Assembly: GCF_030440425.1 (NCBI RefSeq)
Contig: NZ_CP098023.1
Location: forward strand, 310,001-374,000
From: Microbulbifer sp. MI-G
Lineage (GTDB): Bacteria; Pseudomonadota; Gammaproteobacteria; Pseudomonadales; Cellvibrionaceae
Direction: 5' to 3'
Length of the DNA stretch: 64,000 nt
Shown one piece after another: positions 1 through 7,995 of the stretch (positions are counted from its first letter, which is position 1; every line of letters begins with the position of its first letter). Both the position numbers and the translations under genes were made by a program. Below the pieces are notes generated by a model that saw only the letters and a program-made list of their open reading frames with translations, had not been told where the DNA came from and searched no databases.

Positions 1-1
1 G

Positions 2-655
2 TTTGGCGAGGGTGACGCCAGAAAAAATGCCGAGGCCATGGTGGCCCTGCTGACGCCGGTAGCCAAAGCCTTTACCACCGATATGGGTCTCGACTGCACC
101 GTGCTCGGCCAGCAGGTGCTGGGCGGCCATGGCTATATCCGCGAGTGGGGCCAGGAGCAACTGGTGCGCGATGTGCGTATTACCCAGATCTACGAGGGCA
201 CCAACGGCATCCAGGCCCTGGACCTGGTGGGCCGCAAGACCGTTGCCAATGGCGGCGCGCTGTTCGAGGTGTTTGCGACGGATGTGCAGAATTTTATCGA
301 TAGCGAGGTGGATTGCGAGGCAATGGCGGAGTTTATCCAGCCCCTTGCGGCGGCGTTGCAGCGCCTGCGTGAAGCCACCGGGAACATGATTGCGGCCACC
401 CGGGAAGACCCCTGCGCACCGGGTGCGGCTTCGGTGGAATACCTGCACCTGTTCGGCTATGTGGCCTACGCCTTTATGTGGGCGAAAGTGGTTTCCGTGG
501 CGCAGGCCAGGCAGGAGGAGGACAGTTTTTACCGCGCCCAGGTGAAAACCGCGCGCTTCTATTTTGCCCGCCTGCTACCGCGTACCCAGGGTTTGGCTGC
601 CAGCGTCAATGCCGGCAGCGCAGCCCTGATGGATATGGAGGAGGCGCTGTTCTAG
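2..655 (+). CDS. Acyl-CoA dehydrogenase, C-terminal part (5' end outside window)
   Basis: The reading frame is open from base 2, so the gene starts upstream and only about 217 C-terminal residues are visible. Acyl-CoA dehydrogenases oxidise acyl-CoA thioesters to trans-2-enoyl-CoA using FAD and pass electrons to ETF. The visible part contains the family signature IYEGTNGIQALDLVGRK; its glutamate (codon at 194-196) is in the position of the catalytic base of the family. The stretch after it resembles the extra C-terminal domain of the large, about 600-residue bacterial acyl-CoA dehydrogenases (FadE/DmdC-like, PF12806). A hairpin terminator follows at 680-701. The substrate chain length cannot be inferred from this fragment. 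Confidence 0.9.
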   Translation, partial: FGEGDARKNAEAMVALLTPVAKAFTTDMGLDCTVLGQQVLGGHGYIREWGQEQLVRDVRITQIYEGTNGIQALDLVGRKTVANGGALFEVFATDVQNFIDSEVDCEAMAEFIQPLAAALQRLREATGNMIAATREDPCAPGAASVEYLHLFGYVAYAFMWAKVVSVAQARQEEDSFYRAQVKTARFYFARLLPRTQGLAASVNAGSAALMDMEEALF

Positions 656-679
656 GTGCTGCCAAACGCCGGCCGGAAC

Positions 680-701
680 GCCCCGCAACGCGGGGCTTTT
701 T
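680..701 (+). terminator. Rho-independent terminator of the acyl-CoA dehydrogenase gene
   Basis: A perfect 7-bp stem (GCCCCGC with GCGGGGC, 3-nt loop AAC) is followed at once by TTTTT. It lies 25 bases after the stop codon. Confidence 0.85.
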
Positions 702-763
702 GCTAGAGTCGCCGGTGGCTTTCCCCTACAATCGGGGCGCAATAAGAATGCGGGAAAGTACCC

Positions 764-955
764 ATGTCCGATACTCCACCGAAAAAGCTGTCCGACGAGG
801 ACCAGGCCCGGGTTGAGCAGTACCTCAACAGCGGCGTCAACCGGGTTGATCGCCGCCCGTTTCGCCCCTGGCTGCTGCTGTTGGTTATCCTGGTGGTATT
901 GACACTGCTGTCCCTGCTCAGCCTGTTGATCGCCCGCGCCAAGGGTGTTGTTTAG
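764..955 (+). CDS. DUF3094 small single-pass membrane protein
   Basis: A 63-residue protein with a charged N-terminus containing [18 protein letters not shown], a short RRPFRPW segment and one leucine/valine-rich membrane helix at about residues 30-53. This matches the pattern of the DUF3094 family (PF11293), small proteins of Pseudomonas-type gammaproteobacteria without known function. The stop codon is 8 bases before the following nitroreductase gene, so the two are probably co-transcribed. The segment before the helix should be cytoplasmic by the positive-inside rule. Identification is by sequence pattern only; no role is assigned. Confidence 0.75.
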   Translation: MSDTPPKKLSDEDQARVEQYLNSGVNRVDRRPFRPWLLLLVILVVLTLLSLLSLLIARAKGVV

Positions 956-963
956 GGGGGCCT

Positions 964-1632
964 ATGAGTACAGAAAAATCCTTTCGGCCATTGGATTTCA
1001 CGCAACTGGATGAAGCGGAAATGTGCCGCCGTGCCGCTGCGTTTTACCAATTGATGCGCCGGCGTCGCTCGGTGCGGGATTTCTCCAGCAGGCCGGTGCC
1101 CCGTGCCGTGATTGAGCATGCGTTGTGTGCGGCGGGCAGCGCGCCCAGTGGTGCCAATATGCAGCCCTGGCACTTCGTGGTGGTGGAGAGCGCCGACATC
1201 AAGCGCCGTATCCGCCTGGCCGCGGAGGAGGAGGAGCGCGAGTTCTACCAGCGCCGCGCCTCGGAGGAGTGGCTCAATGCCCTGGAGCCCCTGGGTACCG
1301 ATGCCCACAAACCTTTCCTGGAGTCAGCCCCCTACCTGATTGCGATATTCCTGAAAAAGTTTTCCAGTGATGCTTGCGGTGCGCGCCGGAAGAACTATTA
1401 CACGGCGGAATCGGTGGGTATTGCCACAGGGATGTTAATTGCGGCCCTGCACGATGCCGGCGTGGCCACCTTGACCCACACTCCCAGCCCGATGAAGTTT
1501 CTCAATGATATCCTCGCCCGCCCCGCCACGGAAAAGCCCTATATGCTGCTGGTGGCCGGGCTGCCGGCGGAGGGGGCCGAGGTGCCGGCAATCGACAAGA
1601 AGCCGCTGGAAGACATTGCAGACTTTGTGTGA
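964..1632 (+). CDS. Nitroreductase-family flavoprotein resembling iodotyrosine deiodinase
   Basis: A 222-residue protein of the FMN-dependent nitroreductase fold. The FMN-binding start RRRRSVRDF (residues 32-40) and the [14 protein letters not shown] segment (61-74) are intact. It resembles the iodotyrosine deiodinase (IYD) subgroup rather than NfsA/NfsB: after an EEEE run it has Glu91, Tyr95 and Lys116. Their spacing (E, +4 Y, +21 K) equals that of the three residues which in mammalian IYD grip the zwitterion of halotyrosine. The C-terminal [21 protein letters not shown] segment also follows IYD. IYD enzymes reductively remove iodine or bromine from halogenated tyrosines. The role here is inferred; a general nitroreductase remains possible. 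It lies 8 bases after the DUF3094 gene. Confidence 0.82.
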   Translation: MSTEKSFRPLDFTQLDEAEMCRRAAAFYQLMRRRRSVRDFSSRPVPRAVIEHALCAAGSAPSGANMQPWHFVVVESADIKRRIRLAAEEEEREFYQRRASEEWLNALEPLGTDAHKPFLESAPYLIAIFLKKFSSDACGARRKNYYTAESVGIATGMLIAALHDAGVATLTHTPSPMKFLNDILARPATEKPYMLLVAGLPAEGAEVPAIDKKPLEDIADFV

Positions 1633-1739
1633 GGTGCCCGGGGTACGGCTTTGGGATTGGGTGTGACCCTGGGTACTGTGCGCCAGGTGAGGGGGTACAG
1701 CGCCTGTAAAAAACCGGGAGTGTTTGAGCGCGGGGTCCC

Positions 1740-2426
1740 ATGTCAAAAATACTGATCGTCGAAGACGAAGCCGCAATCGCCGACACCCTGATTTACGCCC
1801 TGCAGGCCGAGGGCTTTGCCACCCACTGGCTGACCGTGGCCGCTGAAGCGCTGGCGCTGCTCGAGCGCGAACCGTTTGACCTGGTCATCCTGGATGTCGG
1901 GCTGCCGGATATCAGCGGCTTTGAGGCCTGCAAGCGCCTGCGACGTTTTTCCGAGGTGCCGGTTATCTTTCTCACCGCACGCAACGCGGAGATAGACCGG
2001 GTGGTGGGTCTGGAGATCGGCGCCGACGACTATGTGGTAAAGCCCTTCAGTCCGCGCGAGCTGGCGGCGCGGGTCAAGGTCATCCTCAGGCGCATGGCAC
2101 CGCACACCGACAAGCCCACTGCGGAGGTGCCCCTGGGGCCGTTTCGCATCGATCTGCTGTGCTACCAGATTCATTTCCATGGCCAGTTGCTGCCCCTGAC
2201 CCGCCACGAATTCCGCCTGCTCGAGACCCTGCTGGGCCAACCCGGGCGGGTATTCTCCCGCGAGCAACTGCTGGACGCCCTGGGGGTGGCTGCGGAGGCC
2301 GGTTACGAGCGCAATATCGACAGCCATATCAAGGGATTACGCGCCAAATTGCGGGTGGTGTCCCCTGTTGCCAAACCGATCCAGACGCACCGCGGACTGG
2401 GTTACAGTTGTTCCCCGGCGCGCTGA
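1740..2426 (+). CDS. creB: Response regulator CreB (OmpR/PhoB family)
   Basis: A 228-residue transcription factor. The N-terminal receiver domain (about 1-118) shows the acidic pocket at Asp9/Glu10, the phosphoacceptor Asp52 in VILDVGLPD, Thr79 and Lys101 (DDYVVKPFS). A winged-helix DNA-binding domain follows (about 130-225, with LTRHEFRLLETLL and the final GLGYS). CreB, phosphorylated by CreC, activates cre-regulon genes that in E. coli and Pseudomonas affect carbon source responses, beta-lactamase expression and cell envelope properties. The stop codon is one base before the creC start, so the two are translationally coupled. The name rests on sequence resemblance and on creC and creD following. 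Confidence 0.9.
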   Translation: MSKILIVEDEAAIADTLIYALQAEGFATHWLTVAAEALALLEREPFDLVILDVGLPDISGFEACKRLRRFSEVPVIFLTARNAEIDRVVGLEIGADDYVVKPFSPRELAARVKVILRRMAPHTDKPTAEVPLGPFRIDLLCYQIHFHGQLLPLTRHEFRLLETLLGQPGRVFSREQLLDALGVAAEAGYERNIDSHIKGLRAKLRVVSPVAKPIQTHRGLGYSCSPAR

Positions 2427-2427
2427 G

Positions 2428-3852
2428 ATGCCACTGGGCATCCGCATCTTTGCGGTCTATTTCCTGTTCGTTGGCCTGGCCGGCTGGTTCGTGCTGAGTA
2501 CCGTGACAGATGAAATCCGACCCGGTGTGCGCCAGTCCACCGAGGAAACCCTGGTGGACACCGCCAACCTGTTGGCGGAGATTCTGCGCGAGGAGGTCAA
2601 GGCCGGTCACCTGGCCCAGAGCCATTTGCCCGAGTTGCTCGAAGCCTATGGCCGGCGCCAGCCGCAGGCGAATATCTGGGGATTGACCAAGCGCGCCGTC
2701 AACCACCGCATCTATGTCACCGATGCTTCCGGCAGGGTCCTGCTGGATTCCAGCGGCCGGGCGCTGGGCCAGGACTACTCGCGCTGGAACGATGTTTACC
2801 TGACCCTGCGCGGAGACTATGGCGCGCGCACTACCCGCGAAGACCCGGATAATCCGGAATCCTCGGTGATGTATGTGGCAGCCCCGATCCTTGATGGCGA
2901 GCAGATCATCGGTGTCGTCTCGGTAGCCAAGCCCAACCGCACCCTGCAACCCTATATCGAGCGATCGCAGCGGCGCCTGCGCTGGTTTGGTGTGGGATTG
3001 ATCGCCCTCGGTCTGCTGGTCGGCGCGCTGCTGTCCTGGTGGCTCAGCAGCGCCCTGGGTAAACTGACCCGCTATGCACAGGCTGTCAGTGCGGGTCGTC
3101 GCGCCGAGCTGCCGCGGCTACCCGGTGGCGAACTGGGGCAGCTGGCCAGTGCGGTTGAGCATATGCGCGTTGAGCTCGAGGGCAAGGATTATGTGGAGCG
3201 CTATGTGCATACCCTGACCCATGAATTAAAAAGTCCTTTGGCAGCCATTCGCGGTGCTGCTGAATTACTGGATGGAGAAATGCCAAAGGCGCAGCGGCAG
3301 CGCTTTGTAAGCAATATCCAGCAGGAAGCCGGGCGCCTGCAGCAGTTGAGCGAGCGGCTTTTGCACCTGGCCCAAGTGGAGCAACGCCACGGCCTGGAGG
3401 AACAGGAAGCGGTGCCACTGGCCTTTTTGCTGGAGGAGTTGTTAGAAGCCCAGCAATCGCGTATTACTGCTGCAGGGTTGAAGCTTGAGGTTGTATTTGA
3501 TCACGCATTAGAGCTTTATGGAGAGCGTTTCCTGTTGCGCCAGGCACTGGCCAACTTACTGGATAATGCCCTGGATTTCACCCCGCAAGAGGGGTTGATT
3601 CGCTTTACCGCCAAGCGCAAACAGGCGCATATCGAATTGTGCCTGTTCAATCAGGGAGAGGCGATTCCCGACTACGCTCTGGAGCGTTTGACCGAGCGCT
3701 TCTACTCCTTACCCCGGCCAGGCAGCGGGCGTAAAAGTACCGGTCTTGGCCTCAACTTTGTGCAGGAGGTGGCCGGGCTGCATGGTGGTGCTCTGTCTGT
3801 CAGCAATGTGGAAGGCGGTGTGGAGGTGCGCCTGAATCTGCCGAGTGCCTGA
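2428..3852 (+). CDS. creC: Sensor histidine kinase CreC
   Basis: A 474-residue inner-membrane kinase. It has an N-terminal membrane helix (about 6-25), a periplasmic sensor region (about 30-185, with RIYVTDASGRVLLDSSGR typical of CreC/DCSD sensors), a second membrane helix (about 190-212), a HAMP-like linker, a phosphoacceptor helix THELKSPLAAIRG with His265, and a HATPase domain (NLLDNALDF N-box and a GLGLNFVQE G-box). The start at 2428 is preferred because it sits one base after the creB stop, as in other cre operons; an in-frame start at 2368 would overlap creB by about 60 bases. CreC phosphorylates CreB. Confidence 0.9.
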   Translation: MPLGIRIFAVYFLFVGLAGWFVLSTVTDEIRPGVRQSTEETLVDTANLLAEILREEVKAGHLAQSHLPELLEAYGRRQPQANIWGLTKRAVNHRIYVTDASGRVLLDSSGRALGQDYSRWNDVYLTLRGDYGARTTREDPDNPESSVMYVAAPILDGEQIIGVVSVAKPNRTLQPYIERSQRRLRWFGVGLIALGLLVGALLSWWLSSALGKLTRYAQAVSAGRRAELPRLPGGELGQLASAVEHMRVELEGKDYVERYVHTLTHELKSPLAAIRGAAELLDGEMPKAQRQRFVSNIQQEAGRLQQLSERLLHLAQVEQRHGLEEQEAVPLAFLLEELLEAQQSRITAAGLKLEVVFDHALELYGERFLLRQALANLLDNALDFTPQEGLIRFTAKRKQAHIELCLFNQGEAIPDYALERLTERFYSLPRPGSGRKSTGLGLNFVQEVAGLHGGALSVSNVEGGVEVRLNLPSA

Positions 3853-3927
3853 GTGCAGGTGCCTACTGGTTTACACACAATCGCCATACAGTCTCCATGC
3901 TCTCTCCACAAGCATCCCATATTCACT

Positions 3928-3969
3928 CTTCAGACTTACTGTATCGAAATTCGACAGTGAGGTCTGAAG
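3928..3969 (+). promoter_or_regulatory. Long dyad / hairpin covering the creD ribosome binding site
   Basis: Left arm CTTCAGACTTACTGT (3928-3942) is nearly complementary to right arm ACAGTGAGGTCTGAAG (3954-3969), with one G-U pair and a one-base bulge; the inner bases CGA/TCG (3945-3947 with 3951-3953) extend the pairing. The only plausible Shine-Dalgarno for creD, GAGG at 3959-3962, lies inside the right arm 8 bases before the ATG. As RNA it would hide the ribosome binding site; as DNA it could be an operator. A lone TTCAC, the half-site of the CreB-binding cre tag, is at 3922-3926 but the second half-site is not at the consensus spacing. Confidence 0.6.
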
Positions 3970-3970
3970 C

Positions 3971-5323
3971 ATGAACCGGGTCCTGGCTTTTAAATTGGGT
4001 GCAATCGCCCTTCTCATTCTGCTGCTACTGATACCCCTGCATATGATTGGGGGAATGATCGATGAGCGACAGCAATACCAGCGGGGTGTGCTGCAGGATA
4101 TTGCACGCAGCTCCAGTTACAGCCAGCAGATCCTCGGGCCCATTCTGGTGCAGCCTTACGTAAAAACCGTTAAGCAGTGGAAGACCAATGAGCAAACCGG
4201 CAAGCGCTACGAAGAGGAGCGCGAGGTGAGTGGACACCTGTATTTCCTGCCCGAGCGTTTTGCTTTTGATGCTGATATGACTACCGAGCGTCGCGCCAGG
4301 GGTATTTATGAAGCGCTTCTCTACCACAGCGATAGCAAAGTGAGCGGTATGTTTCAGATACCGCCGCGGTTGGGGTTGGGAGATGATTTGGATACATATC
4401 GGCTCGGGGTTCCGTTCCTTTCCGTGGGGATCAGTGATATCCGGGGTATTCGCAATGGTTTACAGCTGCAACTGAATGGCCAGACCCTGCCATTTGCGCC
4501 GGGTAGCGGGGCACCGATTGTTGGTAGCGGGATACATGCAAAGCTGCCAGCATTGGATCGCGAGGGAGGGCAACCTCTGGAGTTTGCTTTCGACCTGAAA
4601 CTGCAGGGCACAGAGCATCTGCGCTTGGTCCCGGTTGGCCGCGACAGCCAGGTGATGCTGAGTGGCGACTGGCCCCATCCAAGCTTCTTCGGAGAATTTT
4701 TGCCCAATCGTCGCCAGGTGGATACAAGCGGTTTTACCGCAGAGTGGCAGACCAGCTTCTTCGCCACCAACCTGGAGGAGGTGTTGCAGCAGTGTGGTTA
4801 TAGCAGTGAGTGTCAAGCGCTGTTACAACGCAGCTTTGGAGTCAGCTTCCTTGATCCGGTGAATCAATACCTGAAAACTGATCGCGCGATCAAGTACGCA
4901 CTGTTGTTTTTAGCCCTGACATTCGCCACCTTCTTCTTGTTTGAAATCCTCAAGCGCCTGGCGGTACACCCGGTACAGTATGCGCTGGTGGGGTTGGCAT
5001 TAGCCTTGTTTTACCTGCTGTTACTGTCACTGTCTGAGCATATCGCTTTTGCAAAAGCCTATGTATTGTCGGCAGCGGCATGTGTGGGACTGATTGGCTT
5101 CTATACCAGCTCAGTACTGCACAGCTGGCGCCGGGGGTTGGGCTTTGCCTTGCTGCTGGCAGCGCTTTACGGCCTTCTTTACGGATTGCTCAGCGCCGAG
5201 GACTATGCCTTATTAATGGGATCGCTGTTGGTGTTCGGGGTTCTCGGCTGCACCATGGTGCTCACCCGCAAGCTGAATTGGTATAGCGTTGGACGCAGTG
5301 CTTCGCAAGATAAAAAGTCATAG
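3971..5323 (+). CDS. creD: Inner-membrane protein CreD
   Basis: A 450-residue membrane protein, the same length as E. coli CreD. One N-terminal membrane helix (about 8-28) precedes a periplasmic domain (about 35-300, with SYSQQILGPILVQPY typical of the family), then several C-terminal helices (about 305-435) and a short basic tail. CreD is the best-known CreBC-regulated gene; its overexpression is tied to colicin tolerance in E. coli and to beta-lactam phenotypes in Aeromonas, Pseudomonas and Stenotrophomonas. Its biochemical function is not known. It starts 118 bases after creC behind a strong dyad, so it may be controlled apart from creBC. Confidence 0.9.
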   Translation: MNRVLAFKLGAIALLILLLLIPLHMIGGMIDERQQYQRGVLQDIARSSSYSQQILGPILVQPYVKTVKQWKTNEQTGKRYEEEREVSGHLYFLPERFAFDADMTTERRARGIYEALLYHSDSKVSGMFQIPPRLGLGDDLDTYRLGVPFLSVGISDIRGIRNGLQLQLNGQTLPFAPGSGAPIVGSGIHAKLPALDREGGQPLEFAFDLKLQGTEHLRLVPVGRDSQVMLSGDWPHPSFFGEFLPNRRQVDTSGFTAEWQTSFFATNLEEVLQQCGYSSECQALLQRSFGVSFLDPVNQYLKTDRAIKYALLFLALTFATFFLFEILKRLAVHPVQYALVGLALALFYLLLLSLSEHIAFAKAYVLSAAACVGLIGFYTSSVLHSWRRGLGFALLLAALYGLLYGLLSAEDYALLMGSLLVFGVLGCTMVLTRKLNWYSVGRSASQDKKS

Positions 5324-5350
5324 CCTGTTAAGACTCTGCTTCTTCTATAA

Positions 5351-5377
5351 AACCGGGGCCTTGTATCGGTCCCGGTT
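5351..5377. terminator. Hairpin between convergent creD and EVE genes
   Basis: AACCGGGGCC (5351-5360) pairs with GGTCCCGGTT (5368-5377) over 10 bp with one G-U pair and a 7-nt loop. The flanks are T/A-rich but lack a clean T tract. The position between convergent genes suggests a weak two-way terminator; it overlaps the stop codon of the EVE gene. Confidence 0.5.
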
Positions 5378-5837
5378 ACCTTTCCCCCAAGCGCACTATG
5401 GTGTGCCACTCCTCGACCGCCACAGGTTGTATTGATAATCGTCCCTGCTTAACCAGCATCATGTTTTCAAGTTCAGAGGTCTGCTTGATTTCAGCCAGGG
5501 GAACCGGCCGTGCAAATTCACTGCGCCAGCTTAAATCGACGCAGTGCCAGCGCGGCTCATCCGCGCTTGCCTTGGGATCGAAGTATTGACTGTCCGGGTC
5601 GAACTGGGCCGGGTCCGGATAGGCAGCGCGGGTCACCTCGGCGGTGCCTACCACCGCGGGTACCTTGCAGGCGCTGTGGTAAAACAGCACTTCATCGCCT
5701 GGTGAGACCTGGTCACGCAAAAAGTTGCGAGCCTGGTAGTTACGAATACCATCCCAGCGGCCGCAGCCACCTGGCTCGGCGGCGAGGTCCTGCAGGCTGT
5801 ATTCGTCGGGTTCGGATTTGAATAGCCAGAATGCCAT
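5376..5837 (-). CDS. EVE-domain protein (PUA-like, thymocyte nuclear protein 1 family)
   Basis: A 153-residue protein made of a single EVE domain (PF01878). The hallmark start MAFWLFKSEPDEYSLQDL, the WDGIRNYQARNFLRD segment and the GDEVLFYHSACKVPAVVGTAEV segment are all present, and the length is that of the bacterial family. EVE domains are PUA-like folds thought to bind modified bases in RNA or DNA. The exact ligand of this bacterial group is not established. It is alone on its strand and points toward creD. Confidence 0.88.
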   Translation of the reverse strand: MAFWLFKSEPDEYSLQDLAAEPGGCGRWDGIRNYQARNFLRDQVSPGDEVLFYHSACKVPAVVGTAEVTRAAYPDPAQFDPDSQYFDPKASADEPRWHCVDLSWRSEFARPVPLAEIKQTSELENMMLVKQGRLSIQPVAVEEWHTIVRLGER

Positions 5838-5953
5838 GCGGCAGTTTGTCCCTGTGCTGCGCCGGGTGGTGTTTCGCCGGCGATCAGTGCCATTTAGTAT
5901 GAACCTATACTACGGTGTCAAATCGACGTCTTTTTTCATGCCAGCGGGAGATT

Positions 5954-7042
5954 ATGGGAAACAAAGCATTCCAGTGGCTTTCACAGTGCCTGTCCAGCCA
6001 CCGGTCCAAGTACTGGGCCCTGCAGTTCAGCGGTTGGGGCGGCTATACCCTGCTGACGTTTGTGGGCAGCTTTTTCTGGGTTCAGGACCACTGGTTACAC
6101 ACGGGATATATCGCTGTAGCCACGGTCACCGGGGTGCTCCTGAGCGAGGCCATGCACGCGGGTTTCCGGCGTCTCTGGAGCAGGCCACCGACCACCCGCT
6201 TTCTGGGCTCTCTGCTACTAGTGCTGGTGGTGGCGGCGGTGTGGGCGGCGATCAAGTTCACGGGTTCCCTGTGGCTGTATGGCAATAAGAGTGAAGAGCA
6301 TCCGGCGGTGCTGGCCACCTATTGGTTTTCCTATTCGGTCCTGATTCTCACTACCTGGGCGGCACTCTATTACGGCATCAAGTATTACCGTGCTTCCCAG
6401 ACCCAGCAGGCCAAGGCCCTGCGCGCGGAGGCGATGGCGCACCAGGCCCAGTTGAAAATGCTGCGCTACCAGTTGAATCCCCATTTTCTGTTTAACACCC
6501 TGAACGCCATTTCCACACTGATCCTCGATAGCGAAGGGCGCACCGCCAACACGATGGTGACGCGCCTGTCCCAGTTTCTGCGCCACTCCCTGGACAATGA
6601 CCCTATGCAGAAGGTTACCCTGGCCAAGGAAGTAGAGGCGCTGATGCTCTACCTGGATATCGAAAAGGTGCGCTTTGGCGACCGCTTGGGTGTGCGCCTG
6701 GAGTTGCAGGGGGAATCGCCCCGCGCCCTGGTGCCGAGTCTGCTGCTGCAGCCATTGGTGGAAAACGCGATCAAGTACGGGATTTCGCAGCTGGAGTGGG
6801 GCGGTGAGATCAGTATCAAAGCGCGGGTTTTTGCCGGGGAGCTATTACTGGAAGTCAGCGACAATGGCCCCGGTATGTCGGAGGAGGCACTGCGCCGGAC
6901 CGGCAAGGGCGGTGGCGTGGGTATTCGCAACACCTGTGAGCGCCTGCGGGCACTGTATGGAGACGATCAGAGAGTGCGTTTCGGCAACCAGCCCGGAGGC
7001 GGTCTGTCGGTGAATATACGCATCCCCTATGAACAGGAATAG
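5954..7042 (+). CDS. LytS/AlgZ-type sensor histidine kinase
   Basis: A 362-residue membrane kinase. Four membrane helices fill the N-terminal 140 residues, a short helical linker follows (KALRAEAMAHQAQLKML), then the His_kinase domain (PF06580) with phosphoacceptor motif YQLNPHFLFNTLNAIS and a HATPase domain (VENAIKYG N-box, DNGPGMS, GVGIRNTCERL). This is the architecture of the LytS/YehU/AlgZ family, which pairs with LytTR regulators. The start at 5954 is chosen for GGGAG just upstream; a GTG at 5915 would add 13 residues of no obvious character. The partner regulator follows directly. The signal sensed is unknown. Confidence 0.85.
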   Translation: MGNKAFQWLSQCLSSHRSKYWALQFSGWGGYTLLTFVGSFFWVQDHWLHTGYIAVATVTGVLLSEAMHAGFRRLWSRPPTTRFLGSLLLVLVVAAVWAAIKFTGSLWLYGNKSEEHPAVLATYWFSYSVLILTTWAALYYGIKYYRASQTQQAKALRAEAMAHQAQLKMLRYQLNPHFLFNTLNAISTLILDSEGRTANTMVTRLSQFLRHSLDNDPMQKVTLAKEVEALMLYLDIEKVRFGDRLGVRLELQGESPRALVPSLLLQPLVENAIKYGISQLEWGGEISIKARVFAGELLLEVSDNGPGMSEEALRRTGKGGGVGIRNTCERLRALYGDDQRVRFGNQPGGGLSVNIRIPYEQE

Positions 7043-7046
7043 TGAG

Positions 7047-7865
7047 ATGAGTGCAGCTGATGAAAGCCTGAGCGCAATTATTGTCGACGACGAGCCCCTG
7101 GCGCGGCGCGGGTTGCGCCTGCGCCTGGCGCAGATGCCCGGTGTAGAGGTGATCGCTGAGTGTAGCAATGGGCGCGAGGCCCTGGAGCAGATCCTCACAC
7201 TGAAACCGGATGTGGCTTTTGTGGATATTCAGATGCCGGGGATCAACGGTTTGCAGCTGGTGCAGCAGATTCCCATGGAACAGCTGCCGCAGGTGGTGTT
7301 CGTGACCGCTTACGATCAGTATGCGGTGAAGGCCTTCGAAATCAATGCTGTGGACTATGTGTTAAAACCCATTGAGGAGGAGCGCCTGGAATTGGCACTG
7401 AGCCGCGTGCAGGAAAAAATTGCCACGGCGGATATCGCCCAGCAGCGCGAGCAGCTGCTGGAGGCGGTGGCGGATTTGACCAGGCAATCTCCCGAAGTGC
7501 TGGAGCAGAAGCTGGCGAGTGGTCAGATCGCCGGCAGCGCCTATCCGGATAAGATCGCGGTGAAGGATTCCGGCAAGATCACCCTGGTGCCGGCGCGCGA
7601 GATCGACTGGATTGATGCCGCCGGGGACTACATGTGCGTGCACGCTTGCGGTGAAACCCACGTGATGCGCATTACCATGAAAGAACTGGAACAGCAGCTG
7701 GACCCAACATGGTTCCAGCGTATCCACCGCTCCACGATTGTAAACCTGAGCCGCGTGCGGGAAATTCGCGCACACATTAACGGTGAATACCATCTGGTCC
7801 TGGAGAATGGTGAGTGCCTGAAAATGAGTCGCAGTTATAAAAGCAAGGTGCAGCACTTTTTGTAG
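7047..7865 (+). CDS. LytTR-family response regulator (AlgR/YehT type)
   Basis: A 272-residue regulator. The receiver domain (about 8-125) shows DDEPLARRG, the phosphoacceptor aspartate in VAFVDIQMPG and a lysine in YVLKPI. A linker precedes the LytTR DNA-binding domain (about 170-270; EIDWIDAAGDYMCVH, IHRSTIVNL, GECLKMSRSY). The start at 7047 has AGGAA eight bases upstream; an in-frame ATG at 7029 lies inside the kinase gene and has no ribosome site. It starts four bases after the kinase stop, so the two form a two-component pair. The RND pump operon begins about 130 bases downstream and could be a target, but that is a guess from position. Confidence 0.87.
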   Translation: MSAADESLSAIIVDDEPLARRGLRLRLAQMPGVEVIAECSNGREALEQILTLKPDVAFVDIQMPGINGLQLVQQIPMEQLPQVVFVTAYDQYAVKAFEINAVDYVLKPIEEERLELALSRVQEKIATADIAQQREQLLEAVADLTRQSPEVLEQKLASGQIAGSAYPDKIAVKDSGKITLVPAREIDWIDAAGDYMCVHACGETHVMRITMKELEQQLDPTWFQRIHRSTIVNLSRVREIRAHINGEYHLVLENGECLKMSRSYKSKVQHFL

Positions 7866-7995
7866 CCCAGGCGCAGTGCAGTCACCATGTTATCGATGAC
7901 TTGACCGATAATTCCGGGCGATTAGCCGCAAAGCCCTTGTCTGCACTTATTCACGCATTAGCCTTTGCGGCCAATAACAAAAAAGGGTCACAGGA

